Shown piece after piece: positions 54,645 through 63,877 of a DNA stretch of 64,000 nucleotides. The translations under genes were made by a program, and so were the position numbers. Each line of letters begins with the position of its first letter. Positions within the stretch are counted from its first letter, which is position 1. This DNA is from AP-15 sp963735445. Lineage in GTDB: Bacteria > Pseudomonadota > Alphaproteobacteria > ATCC43930 > CGMCC-115725. Location: assembly GCA_963735445.1 (NCBI GenBank), contig CAVTLC010000053.1, forward strand, positions 62,001 to 126,000. The letters are read 5' to 3'. The notes beneath the pieces were generated by a model. It ran no database searches and was not told where the DNA came from. It worked only from the letters and a program-made list of their open reading frames with translations.

Positions 54645-56453
54645 ATGGCATTTCCGCCAGGTTTTCTCGACGAGTTGCGCGGCCGCATCTCGCTACCGGG
54701 GCTAGTCAGCCGGCAAGTAAAGCTCGAGCGCCGCGGGCGCGAATTTGCCGGTCTCTGCCCGTTCCATACCGAAAAAACACCGTCCTTTTATGTCGTTGAA
54801 GACAAGAACTTCTTCCATTGCTTCGGCTGCGGGGCGCATGGCGACGCAATCGGGTTTGTCATGCGGGCCGACAATCTCGATTTCCTCGAGGCGGTCGAAA
54901 AACTAGCCGGCGAAGCGGGTCTGGCCGTCCCGCAATCGACCCCCGAAGAGCGCGAAAAAGCGCAGCGGCAAAAGACGCTACTCGAAACCCTCGAAGCCGC
55001 TGCCGCGTTTTATGAGGCTCGGTTGTGGTCGCCGGCCGGCAGTACCGCCCGCAGTTACTTAGGGGCTCGCGGGCTCGACGCCGATACGATCCGGCGCTTT
55101 CGTCTCGGCTGGGCGCCGGATGATCGGCAATCCTTGCGGCGCGCGCTGACCGCCGATTTTGGTGAAGCGCTCCTGGTCGAGACCGGGCTATTGCATCGGC
55201 CGGAAGAGGGCGAGGCCTTCGACTATTTCCGCAACCGGGTGATGTTCCCGATCGGCGACCGCGCCGGCCGGATCATCGCCTTTGGCGGCCGCGTATTGGC
55301 TGACGGCCAGCCCAAATACCTGAACTCGCCGGAGAGCCCGATCTTTCAGAAGGGACGTGTGCTTTACGGCTGGTCGGCGGCGCGCGCCGCCGCTGCAGAC
55401 CGCCGCGATGCGATCGTCACCGAAGGCTACATGGACGTCATCGCGTTGCATCATGCCGGCTTCGCGTCAGCGGTGGCGCCCCTCGGAACGGCGTTGACCG
55501 AATACCAGCTCGAAGAATTATGGCGGCTCGGACCGGAGCCGATCCTGTGCTTCGATGGCGATGCCGCGGGTCAACGCGCCGCGGCGCGCGCGCTGCGACG
55601 GGCGCTGCCGCTGCTGCGGCCTGGCCGAAGTCTCCGGTTTGCGGTCCTGCCTTCGGGCGAGGATCCGGACTCGCTGATCCGGAGTGCCGGCCGTGACATT
55701 TTCGAGCAGGTCCTCGCTGCTGCTCGGCCATTGTCGCATATGCTCTGGGAGATTGAACTCGGCGCCAGTCCTGTCGACACCCCCGAGCGTCGCGCCGATC
55801 TCGACCACCGTTTGATGGAAAATGTCGCCCTGATCGCCGACGCGACGGTACGCAACGAATACCGGCGCTTTGTCCGCGATCGTTTGTTCGAGGGCGGGCG
55901 CAAGCGCCGCGTGGTGGCGAGCTCATCGACACCCCGAGGCTTTGCCCAAAAGGTAGCTACGGAATTTGTCCGGGAGGGACCGCTATCGCCACCGCGCCCA
56001 CCTGACCGTGTACAGCGTGAACTGCTGTTTCGAATTCTGCTGCAGTGGCCCTCATTGCTTGACGAGGTTGCAGAGGAGTTCGCGACGATCGAGATGCCTG
56101 AACCGGATCTTGACAAACTTCGCCGCGAAATTTTACAGATCGAGGCCTTGCATCCGGGGCTTGAAGCTTCCACGCTGCGGCAACACCTTCACACAAACGG
56201 GTTTGCGGCGACCGTGGAAGCGTTTATCTCGCCTTCGGTCGACTCAGGCTTCTTGATCCGGCGCTCGGCCACAGACGATGCGCGAAACGAATGGGCGCAT
56301 GTGATCGAAATGCTGATGGGAGGTCAGCGGTCGGTTTTAGCCGAGGCGAGCAATCATCTGATCGACGATGTGTCGGTGGCAAGCTGGGAACATTTCCTGG
56401 CGGCAAGGGAACGGGCGTTGCAGCAGAATGGCGGCAATGACGAGTCGATCTGA
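54645..56453 (+). CDS. dnaG: DNA primase
   Basis: A 602-residue primase that makes RNA primers for replication. The zinc-binding domain is at about residues 38-66 ('CPFHTEKTPSF', 'FHCFGCGAHGDAIGFV'), the RNA polymerase core at ~120-360 with TOPRIM motifs 'IVTEGYMDVIAL' and 'LCFDGDAAGQRAA', and a divergent C-terminal helicase-binding region from ~420 onward ending 'ASWEHFLAARERALQQ'. All zinc ligands and the acidic metal site are present. Followed by rpoD 104 bases on, as in many bacteria's macromolecular-synthesis operon. Confidence 0.93.
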   Translation: MAFPPGFLDELRGRISLPGLVSRQVKLERRGREFAGLCPFHTEKTPSFYVVEDKNFFHCFGCGAHGDAIGFVMRADNLDFLEAVEKLAGEAGLAVPQSTPEEREKAQRQKTLLETLEAAAAFYEARLWSPAGSTARSYLGARGLDADTIRRFRLGWAPDDRQSLRRALTADFGEALLVETGLLHRPEEGEAFDYFRNRVMFPIGDRAGRIIAFGGRVLADGQPKYLNSPESPIFQKGRVLYGWSAARAAAADRRDAIVTEGYMDVIALHHAGFASAVAPLGTALTEYQLEELWRLGPEPILCFDGDAAGQRAAARALRRALPLLRPGRSLRFAVLPSGEDPDSLIRSAGRDIFEQVLAAARPLSHMLWEIELGASPVDTPERRADLDHRLMENVALIADATVRNEYRRFVRDRLFEGGRKRRVVASSSTPRGFAQKVATEFVREGPLSPPRPPDRVQRELLFRILLQWPSLLDEVAEEFATIEMPEPDLDKLRREILQIEALHPGLEASTLRQHLHTNGFAATVEAFISPSVDSGFLIRRSATDDARNEWAHVIEMLMGGQRSVLAEASNHLIDDVSVASWEHFLAARERALQQNGGNDESI

Positions 56454-56557
56454 AGATGCTGCCCGCCGAGAAGTCAGATTGTTGGCAAACCAGGTCTGAA
56501 TAGTGACGTGACGCCGGGCTGCAGCCGGGCGAGTGAAACCTGTCTAGGGATGGTGGA

Positions 56558-58574
56558 ATGGCGAGTAAAGCGGCGAACACGGCTGAAGCGACGGAAACCC
56601 GCGAGGAGGCAGCCGAAGCACCACTGCTCGATATCCTCGCCGCCGCGATCAAAAAGATGCTGGCCAAGGGTCGGGAGCGAGGATACGTCACTTATGACGA
56701 GCTGAACGCAGCACTTCCCCCCGATCAGGTGTCCTCGGAGCAGATCGAGGACACGATGACGATGCTGTCCGAGCTCGGCGTCAACGTTATCGAAAGCGAG
56801 GAAACCGAAGAGCCGGCCGCCGCCGAGACCGAGGATGGCGATAGCGAGGCGCGCGGCAATCTCGACGATGATGACATCGGCCGCACCGATGACCCGGTTC
56901 GCATGTATCTGCGCGAAATGGGTTCGGTCGAGCTTTTGTCGCGCGAAGGCGAGATTGCGATCGCCAAGCGGATCGAGGCCGGGCGCGAGATGATGATCAG
57001 CGGCATCTGCGAGAACCCGCTGACGATCCGTGCTCTGGTCGGTTGGCGCGACGCGCTTGTCGAAGGCAAGATGCTGTTGCGCGACATCATCGATCTCGAT
57101 GCCACATACGGCAGCGCCGGGTTCGAGCAAGTCGTGGTCGAGACCCCCGCGGAAGCAGCCGGAAGAAGAGGCCGAGCCGACTACCGATAGCGCTCCCGAT
57201 GGGGTAGCGGGCGAAGACGGACCGGCTGACGAAGCAGTAGCGGAGGCAGAGCTCGCAGCGATCGAACCCGATCTGGCAGGCGACGATGGCGAGGGCGAGG
57301 AAAGCTCGATCTCGCTCGCGGCGATGGAAGCGCAGCTCAAGCCCGGGCTGATGGCGACGTTTGATGCGATCGCCGAATATCACAAAAAGATGCACCGGCT
57401 GCAGGACCAGCGCATTCACGCACTGCTCAAGGGCGAGCCGCTGCCCAAGGTTACCGAGCGCCGTTACGAAAAGCTCAAAGCTAAGGTGATCGAAGAGGTC
57501 AAGCGCGTTCGATTGAACAACACTCGGATCGAACACCTGGTCGAGCAGCTTTACGACGTCAACCGCCGGCTTCTCGCCGAAGAAGGGCGGCTGATGCGGC
57601 TGGCGGAAAGCGCCGGGGTCAAGCGGGCCGAGTTCTTGCACCAATATTTTGGCAACGAACTGTGCGGCGACTGGCTTGAACGTGTGGCCGTTCTTCCCGG
57701 CCGTGGCTGGGCAAGGCTGGTCGAGCGGCACCGCGACGACGCCGCGCGGCTGCGCAGCCAAGTCGCGCAGATTGCCCTCGAGGCGAAGCTGCCGATGTCA
57801 GAGTTCCGCCGCGTCGTGCAGACGGTTCAGCGCGGCGAACGCGAGGCCGGCCGCGCCAAGAAGGAAATGGTGGAGGCCAATCTACGGCTCGTTATTTCGA
57901 TCGCCAAGAAATACACCAACCGCGGGCTGCAATTCCTCGACCTGATCCAGGAAGGCAATATCGGCCTGATGAAGGCGGTCGATAAATTCGAATATCGCCG
58001 CGGCTATAAATTCTCGACATATGCAACCTGGTGGATCCGCCAGGCGATCACCCGCTCGATCGCCGATCAGGCGCGCACGATCCGCATTCCGGTGCACATG
58101 ATCGAGACGATCAACAAATTGGTGCGCACCTCGCGCCAGATGCTGCACGAGATCGGCCGCGAGCCGACCCCGGAAGAGCTTGCCGACAAGCTGATGATGC
58201 CGCTCGAAAAGGTGCGCAAGGTTCTGAAGATCGCCAAAGAGCCGATCAGCCTCGAAACCCCGATCGGCGACGAAGAGGATTCGCATCTCGGCGACTTTAT
58301 CGAGGACAAGAACGCGGTGTTGCCGCTCGACGCGGCGATCCAGGCCAATCTGCGTGAGACGACGACCCGGGTGCTGGCTTCGTTGACGGCGCGCGAGGAA
58401 CGCGTATTGCGCATGCGCTTTGGCATCGGCATGAACACCGACCACACTCTTGAAGAGGTCGGTCAGCAATTCTCGGTCACCCGCGAGCGTATCCGCCAGA
58501 TCGAAGCCAAGGCGTTGCGCAAGCTCAAGCACCCCAGCCGCTCGCGGAAATTGCGCAGCTTTCTCGATACCTGA
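56558..58574 (+). CDS. rpoD: Primary sigma factor RpoD, one-base insertion
   Basis: The housekeeping sigma-70 factor, about 671 residues. Region 1.1 begins 'ILAAAIKKMLAKGRERGYVTYDELNAALP'; region 1.2 is 'DPVRMYLREMGSVELLSREGEIAIAKRIE'; a non-conserved region rich in Glu follows; region 2 has 'LQFLDLIQEGNIGLMKAVDKFEYRRGYKFSTYATWWIRQAITRSI'; region 4 'LTAREERVLRMRFGIG' and 'TLEEVGQQFSVTRERIRQIEAKALRKL'. Within the acidic region an extra A at 57153-57154 breaks the frame; removing it joins 'ETPAE' to 'QPEEEAEPTTD'. As this gene is essential, the break is the best proof that such insertions are artefacts. Confidence 0.93.
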
Positions 58575-58652
58575 GACGCGGTTGCTTCGCAGCGCCAGTC
58601 GTCGGGCCAGCTTATAGCCAAATTCGAGGGCTCACGGTGGCTCGGCGAAATC

Positions 58653-58684
58653 GTCATTGCGAGGAGCGCAGCGACGAAGCAATC
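58653..58684. repeat. Second copy of the 'GTCATTGCGAGGAGCG' dispersed repeat
   Basis: A 32-base element, GTCATTGCGAGGAGCGC followed by AGCGACGAAGCAATC, matching the copy at 16152-16183 with a few differences. It lies in the 127-base spacer between rpoD and the tRNA gene, on no gene of its own. Confidence 0.7.
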
Positions 58685-58701
58685 TCGTGCTGGCAACTGG
58701 C

Positions 58702-58778
58702 GGGCCCGTAGTTCAGCTGGTTAGAACACGCCGCTCATAACGGTGTTGTCGCAGGTTCGAGTCCTGCCGGGCCTACCA
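58702..58778 (+). tRNA. tRNA with CAT anticodon (Ile2 or Met)
   Basis: A complete 77-base cloverleaf: acceptor GGGCCCG / CGGGCCT with a terminal G-T pair, D stem GTTC/GAAC, anticodon stem CGCCG/CGGTG around loop CTCATAA (anticodon CAT at 58736-58738), T stem GCAGG/CCTGC, and encoded CCA. The choice between Ile2 (CAT converted to lysidine) and elongator Met cannot be made securely by eye; the body resembles the 'GGGCC-G' type usually read as Ile2 or Met in alphaproteobacteria. Not initiator, since C1-A72 and the three G-C pairs of the anticodon stem are absent. Confidence 0.9.
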
Positions 58779-58877
58779 ATCCGTTGCACCTTTGCAACCT
58801 GGATGTCCATGTCAGGGATATCGGAGTACCGATCAACGATAACAGGAGCGGGTGCCAGATCATTGGGAGGAAAAACG

Positions 58878-59651
58878 ATGAGTACAACCAGTGCGGCTCG
58901 GTCGTTTGGAGGGACGCTCTTGGGCGGGGCTGCATGGGTCGCTCTGATGGTGCCGCAAGCTTTTGCGACTGCCACGCACGTTCTGACTCACTTTCAGGGC
59001 CTGCAAAACGGCGAAGCCGATCAGACAATTATTACGATAGCGGGTTCGGCGGCTCCGGGTCTGGACCCGGCCCGAATTACGGTATCACATTCACGCCAAA
59101 TTCGCTTGCGAGAAACTATCAGTTCCCCCACCCCGGTTCCTCCGGGGAATACCGTCGCGTTCTTCATCGGCGCCGGGGACTATATGAACAAGCCGGCCGG
59201 GTTCGGTACCAGCCTCTCCTTCTATTACTATAATCCTGGAACTGCGCCTGGAACAGTCACAGTCTACAGCGGACTCAACGGCACTGGAACTGCGCTGCTG
59301 ACACTCACCCTATCGCCGGATTCCGGATTTGACGCAGCCGGCGATTTCTTCCCCGGAACCGCTGAATCGGTCGACTTCAGTGGCTCTGCCAACAATATCT
59401 ATTTTGACAACGTCACGTTTGACATAAACGCGTTGGTTGTTCCCGAGCCGACAACCCTAACCTTGCTCGCGGCCGGGCTGCTCGGGGTGACGGCTCTGTT
59501 TAGTCAAAGGTGGTTGGCCCGTCGTTTGACGACGACGATTCCGCCGTCACGACACCTGTTCGAGTTCGCGGGTGCGGGTCGATCGCGCCGCGGCGAGGTG
59601 ATCCTTGGCGAGGACGGTGTAGACCGCGGGCAGCACAAACAGCGTAAATAG
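58878..59651 (+). CDS. PEP-CTERM sorted protein, three one-base insertions
   Basis: An exported protein ending in a PEP-CTERM signal, 'VPEPTTLTLLAAGLLGVTALFS' followed by Arg-rich residues, the target of an exosortase. The N-terminus 'GGTLLGGAAWVALMVPQAFATATH' is a signal peptide. The middle changes frame twice: two extra bases (59019, 59024) restore 'GEAIDNYYDSGFGG' and one at 59111-59115 restores 'LAETISSP', giving the beta-sandwich-like 'GPGPNYGITFTPNSL' and 'LTFSPDSGF'-type repeats typical of these proteins. The frame runs 105 bases into the convergent acrB-type gene, so a further indel near the end is likely. GGGAGG precedes the ATG. No exosortase gene is in the window. Confidence 0.75.
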   Translation: MSTTSAARSFGGTLLGGAAWVALMVPQAFATATHVLTHFQGLQNGEADQTIITIAGSAAPGLDPARITVSHSRQIRLRETISSPTPVPPGNTVAFFIGAGDYMNKPAGFGTSLSFYYYNPGTAPGTVTVYSGLNGTGTALLTLTLSPDSGFDAAGDFFPGTAESVDFSGSANNIYFDNVTFDINALVVPEPTTLTLLAAGLLGVTALFSQRWLARRLTTTIPPSRHLFEFAGAGRSRRGEVILGEDGVDRGQHKQRK

Positions 59652-62618
59652 CGTGCCGATCGACATGCCGGCGACAACCACGACGCCGATCGAAAACCGG
59701 CTTGCCGCCCCCGCACCGCTCGCGGTCAATAACGGGATCAACCCGACCACCATCGCAGCGGTCGTCATCAGGATCGGGCGCAACCGCACCCGAGCTGCGG
59801 CTTCGATCGCGCGCCGTCTGTCGAGCCGCTCTTTAATCTGCAGATCATTGGCGAAAGAGACCATCAGGATGCCGTGTTTGCTGATCAATCCGATCAGGGT
59901 CACAAGCCCGACCTGCGTGTAGATGTTCATCGTCGCGAGGCCGAAAAACAGCGGCAGCATTGCCCCGAAGATCGACATCGGCACGCTGACCAAAATCACC
60001 AGCGGGTCGCGCAAGCTCTCGAACTGCGCCGCCAACACCAGGAATATGACAATCAACGCGAACACAAAGGTAATCGCGAGCTGATTGCCCTCCTTTACAT
60101 AGAGCCGGGTATCGGACAGGTAATCATGACTGAACCCGGCCGGCAAACTCTTGACCTGCTGCTCGAGGAAATCGACCGCCTGCCCGGTCGTCACACCCGG
60201 CATCGGAACCGCCTGAAATGTCGCTGAATTGAGTTGGTTGTACTGGGTCAGCGCGTTGGGCTCTGTTTCGGTTGTCAGCGTTACCAGGTTGGACAACGGC
60301 ACCGGCTGTCCGGCCGCGGATTTTACATAATAACGCGTCAATGTTTCGGCCGAGAGCCGATCCGATCTCGGCACCTGGGGTATGACTTCGTAAGATCTGC
60401 CGTTTAGATTGAAGCGATTGACATAATTCTCGCCAACCAAAAGCGCCAGCGTGTCGCCGATCGACTGCATCGAGATGCCAAGATCGTTTGCCTTCGACCG
60501 ATCAATCGCTACGTGAATTACCGGCTGGTTGTAGGCGAGGTCGCTGTCGACGACGATGAACATGCCGCTCTTGCGGGCCGCCGCCTTGATCTTCTCCATT
60601 TCGAGATAGATCGATTTGAAGTCGCCCGGCGAGTAGATCACCATCTGGATCGGCAGGCCGCCAATCGTCGCCGGCAATGGCGGCAGCGAAAAGACAAACG
60701 CGCTCAGCCCCTCGACACCGCTGACCTTGGCCTGTACCAGTGGTTTAAGCTTTTGTGCGGAGCGCTCGCGTTCGCCCCAGGGCTTTAGGATCACGCCGGC
60801 GATGCCCTGGTTCGGCCCAAACCGGCCGTTGACGATAAAACGCAGATAGGTCTCCGGGAACGAGCTCAGCGCCTTGTCGAGCTTGGCGTTGTAGGAATCA
60901 GCGTAGTCCAGGTTGGCATATTGCGGCGCCTTGGTCAGCGCAAACAGCACCCCCTGATCTTCTTCGGGCGCCAATTCGGCGCTGGTATTCATGTACATAA
61001 AGGCGAGGCTCGCCACCACTGCGGCGGCAAAAAGCGCCGTCACCGGCCGATAATCGAGCGAGCGGTCGAGCCGCCGGCCATACCACTCGGCCAAGCGGGA
61101 AAAGGTGCGGTCGATGACCCGGACAAAGCGCCCGTTGAGCATTTCGCGGCTCAGCAATAGCGAGCACATCATCGGCGACAACGTCACCGCGACGACGCCG
61201 GAGATGATCACCGAGCCGGCGAGAGTAAAGGCAAACTCGCGAAACAGCGCCCCGGTCACGCCGCCGAGAAAGCCGATCGGGGCGTAGACCGCGGCCAAGG
61301 TGAGGGTCATCGCGATCACTGGCCCGGCGATCTCTCGCGCGCCGATCAGGGCCGCCTGGGCGGGCGTCAGCCCCTCCTCGATGTGGCGATAGACGTTCTC
61401 GACGACGACGATCGCATCATCGACGACGAGCCCGATCGCCAGCACCATCGCCAGCAATGTCAATAGGTTCAGGCTGAACCCGAGCGCCGCCATGATCATC
61501 CCGGCCCCGATCAGCGACAGCGGGATCGTGACGATCGGGATCACCACCGACCGCAGGCTGCCGAGGAACAGAAAGATCACGACGACGACAATAAGGACCG
61601 CGGAGCCCAGCGAGGCTTTGACCTCGTCGATCGAGGCCTGAATGAACTTGGTCGAGTCGTAGGCGACCTGCATGTGCATCGACGGCGGCAGGTTGCGTTC
61701 GATCTCCGGCATATAGGCGCGCACACCCTGAACCAGGGTCAGCGGGTTGCCCGAGGGCGTTGCCTGGATCCCGATGAACACGGCGTGCTGCCCGTTCATC
61801 ATCACCGTGGAGGTCCAGCTCTGTGCTGCGAGATCGACGGTGGCGATGTCCCGCATCCGCACCAGGGCGCCACTTTTCGCCTTGACGACCATGTCCTCGA
61901 ATTGCTGGACATCGGTCAGCCCGGTGTTGGCGCTGACATTGGTGACGGTGTAATAGCCTTTCGCCTGCCCGGGTGCGGATTGGTAGTTGTTGGCCTGGAT
62001 CGCCGCCGCCACATCGCTTGCTGAAATGCCGCGCGCCGCCATCCGGGCTGGATCGAGCCATAGGCGCATTGCAAAGGTCTGGCCGCCGAGAATGTCGGCC
62101 GATGCGACACCCGGTACGGTGTCGAGCAAAGGCTGCACGACGCGCGTCAGATAATCCGAGATCGCGGCGCTCGGCAGTTCCTCGCTCGAAAAGCCGATAT
62201 ACATGACCGCTGTGGTCTGCCCCGTGGCTTTGACGATGATCGGGTCCTGGGCGCCGGACGGCATCAGGTATTTGACCTGCTGCACCTTGGCCATGACCTC
62301 AGTCAGCGCCTTGTCCGGGTCGAAATCGAGCTGGATGTAAGCGGTGATCGTGCTCGTCCCTTGCACCGAGGACGAGGTCAGATAATCGACGCCTTCGGCG
62401 GTCGCAATTGCTTGCGCCAGGGGCGTTGTGATGAAGCCTTGCATCAGGCTCGGCGAGGCGCCGGGATAGATTGTCGTCACCGTGACGGTCGTGTTCGACA
62501 ATTTCGGGTATTGCCGGATCGGCAAGCCCATCATTGCGCGTAGGCCGATCAGCAGGATCAGCAGGCTTACGACCAGCGCCAGAACCGGGCGGCGGATAAA
62601 GATGTCGGTAAAGGACAT
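59547..62618 (-). CDS. RND efflux transporter permease, AcrB/MexF type
   Basis: A 1023-residue inner-membrane pump of the hydrophobe/amphiphile efflux-1 family. It has the N-terminal helix 'PVLALVVSLLILLIGL', large periplasmic loops, the proton-relay Asp pair in 'AIGLVVDDAIVVVENVYRH', 'GVTGALFREFAFTLAGSVIISGVVAVTLSPM' and the C-terminal 'KHGILMVSFANDLQ'. Length is full. The partner adaptor gene is 16 bases upstream; the outer-membrane channel is not in view and may lie elsewhere. Specificity not determinable. Confidence 0.9.
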   Translation of the reverse strand: MSFTDIFIRRPVLALVVSLLILLIGLRAMMGLPIRQYPKLSNTTVTVTTIYPGASPSLMQGFITTPLAQAIATAEGVDYLTSSSVQGTSTITAYIQLDFDPDKALTEVMAKVQQVKYLMPSGAQDPIIVKATGQTTAVMYIGFSSEELPSAAISDYLTRVVQPLLDTVPGVASADILGGQTFAMRLWLDPARMAARGISASDVAAAIQANNYQSAPGQAKGYYTVTNVSANTGLTDVQQFEDMVVKAKSGALVRMRDIATVDLAAQSWTSTVMMNGQHAVFIGIQATPSGNPLTLVQGVRAYMPEIERNLPPSMHMQVAYDSTKFIQASIDEVKASLGSAVLIVVVVIFLFLGSLRSVVIPIVTIPLSLIGAGMIMAALGFSLNLLTLLAMVLAIGLVVDDAIVVVENVYRHIEEGLTPAQAALIGAREIAGPVIAMTLTLAAVYAPIGFLGGVTGALFREFAFTLAGSVIISGVVAVTLSPMMCSLLLSREMLNGRFVRVIDRTFSRLAEWYGRRLDRSLDYRPVTALFAAAVVASLAFMYMNTSAELAPEEDQGVLFALTKAPQYANLDYADSYNAKLDKALSSFPETYLRFIVNGRFGPNQGIAGVILKPWGERERSAQKLKPLVQAKVSGVEGLSAFVFSLPPLPATIGGLPIQMVIYSPGDFKSIYLEMEKIKAAARKSGMFIVVDSDLAYNQPVIHVAIDRSKANDLGISMQSIGDTLALLVGENYVNRFNLNGRSYEVIPQVPRSDRLSAETLTRYYVKSAAGQPVPLSNLVTLTTETEPNALTQYNQLNSATFQAVPMPGVTTGQAVDFLEQQVKSLPAGFSHDYLSDTRLYVKEGNQLAITFVFALIVIFLVLAAQFESLRDPLVILVSVPMSIFGAMLPLFFGLATMNIYTQVGLVTLIGLISKHGILMVSFANDLQIKERLDRRRAIEAAARVRLRPILMTTAAMVVGLIPLLTASGAGAASRFSIGVVVVAGMSIGTLFTLFVLPAVYTVLAKDHLAAARSTRTRELEQVS

Positions 62619-62634
62619 GATGAAGCCGCGCCGG

Positions 62635-63864
62635 CTAGTTCAAGGTCGGATTCTTTGGCGGCTGCGGCGGCGGCGAACCGGTAATCGCCACCTGGACGCC
62701 GTTTTGCAATTTGACCTGCCCGGCCGCCACGACTTTTTCGCCGGGTTTGAGCCCATTAAGGATCGCGACCTTGCCGTCCCATCGCGTGCCGGTCTTTACC
62801 GGGGTGCGCACCGCTTTCAGGATCGGATGCCCACTCGCATCCTTGCCCTCGTCTTTGATGACAAAGACGCTGTCACCGTAGAGCGTGTATTCGACCGCGG
62901 TCTCGGGTACGACCATTGTGTCCGGCCGCGGCGGCAGGACAACCGCGGCGTTGACGAACATCCCTGGCAGCAGCGCGTTGCCCGGGTTGGTCATCGTCGC
63001 CTGTACCTGCATCGTCCGCGTATCGGGGCTGATTTGCGGCTCGATCGTCGTCACCTTTGCGGTAAAAACTCGGCCGGGAAACGCGTCGGCGGTAACGTTG
63101 ACTTGTTGCCCAACCGATATCTCCGGCCGCAAATGCGAGGCCAACGTAAAGTTGACGTACAAAGTCGACAGGTCGGTCAAGGTAACGATCGGCGCGCCTG
63201 TGGTCAGATATTGCCCGAGCTCGATCTGGCGCACACCCAGCTGTCCCGAAAACGGCGCGCGGATCAGCTTTTGCGCAATGATCGCCTCGGTCTTCATGAT
63301 TTGCGCGCGCGCCTGGTCGGCTTGGCTCTGGTTCTGGTCGACAACCTCCTGCGACGCAAAGTTCCTTTGGCGCAAAGCCTGGTTGCGTTGCAGTGAAATT
63401 TGCGCCATCCGCGCTTGCGCCTCAAAATTGGCGAGATCGCCGCGATCGGGCGCATCGTTGATTTGCACCAGTGGATCGCCGGCTTTGACCATTGACCCAG
63501 CCTCAAAGAAAATCTTGGTCACCCGGCCCGCGACCTCCGGGTTGATCGTGACCTGATGCACGGCCGCAAGTGAGCCGATACCGGGGGCAAATCGCGGCAG
63601 ATTCTGCACGACGACGGTGGCCGCGCTGATTTGCGCCGGCGGCGGCTTGTTGTGCGCAAAAAAGTTGCTGATCGCCTGGCTGCGGAAGCGATTGAAACCG
63701 TAAAGGCCGCCCAGCAGCACAACCAGTAGCAGCCCGACGATTATGAGCCAGCGCGCGACTTTGGGGCGTGGCGTCGCGTGTCCCTCGCGCTCGTCGCGCT
63801 CGCGCAGCGACGGTTCGGCGTTCAGCGCATTGGTCCCGATGTTGGCCATTGAGTCACCGTCCAT
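62635..63864 (-). CDS. RND efflux periplasmic adaptor (membrane fusion protein)
   Basis: A 409-residue adaptor linking the RND pump to an outer-membrane channel. An N-terminal helix 'WLIIVGLLLVVLLGGLYGFNRF' anchors it; lipoyl half-motifs 'INPEVAGRVTKIFFEAGSMVKAGDPLVQIND' and 'IIAQKLIRAPFSGQLGVRQIELGQYLTTG' flank a coiled-coil hairpin, and the beta-barrel 'SVGQQVNVTADAFPGRVFTAKVTTIEPQI' follows. It ends with a Pro-rich tail. First gene of the efflux pair. Either of two ATGs (63862-63864 or 63847-63849) could start it. Confidence 0.88.
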   Translation of the reverse strand: MDGDSMANIGTNALNAEPSLRERDEREGHATPRPKVARWLIIVGLLLVVLLGGLYGFNRFRSQAISNFFAHNKPPPAQISAATVVVQNLPRFAPGIGSLAAVHQVTINPEVAGRVTKIFFEAGSMVKAGDPLVQINDAPDRGDLANFEAQARMAQISLQRNQALRQRNFASQEVVDQNQSQADQARAQIMKTEAIIAQKLIRAPFSGQLGVRQIELGQYLTTGAPIVTLTDLSTLYVNFTLASHLRPEISVGQQVNVTADAFPGRVFTAKVTTIEPQISPDTRTMQVQATMTNPGNALLPGMFVNAAVVLPPRPDTMVVPETAVEYTLYGDSVFVIKDEGKDASGHPILKAVRTPVKTGTRWDGKVAILNGLKPGEKVVAAGQVKLQNGVQVAITGSPPPQPPKNPTLN

Positions 63865-63877
63865 AAGAGCTCCCGTA

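Noticed and set aside
56558..57190. A free-standing truncated sigma factor, or programmed frameshifting in rpoD
   Set aside because: Known RpoD proteins are continuous here, and one-base insertions recur in many other genes of this contig, so an assembly error is simpler.
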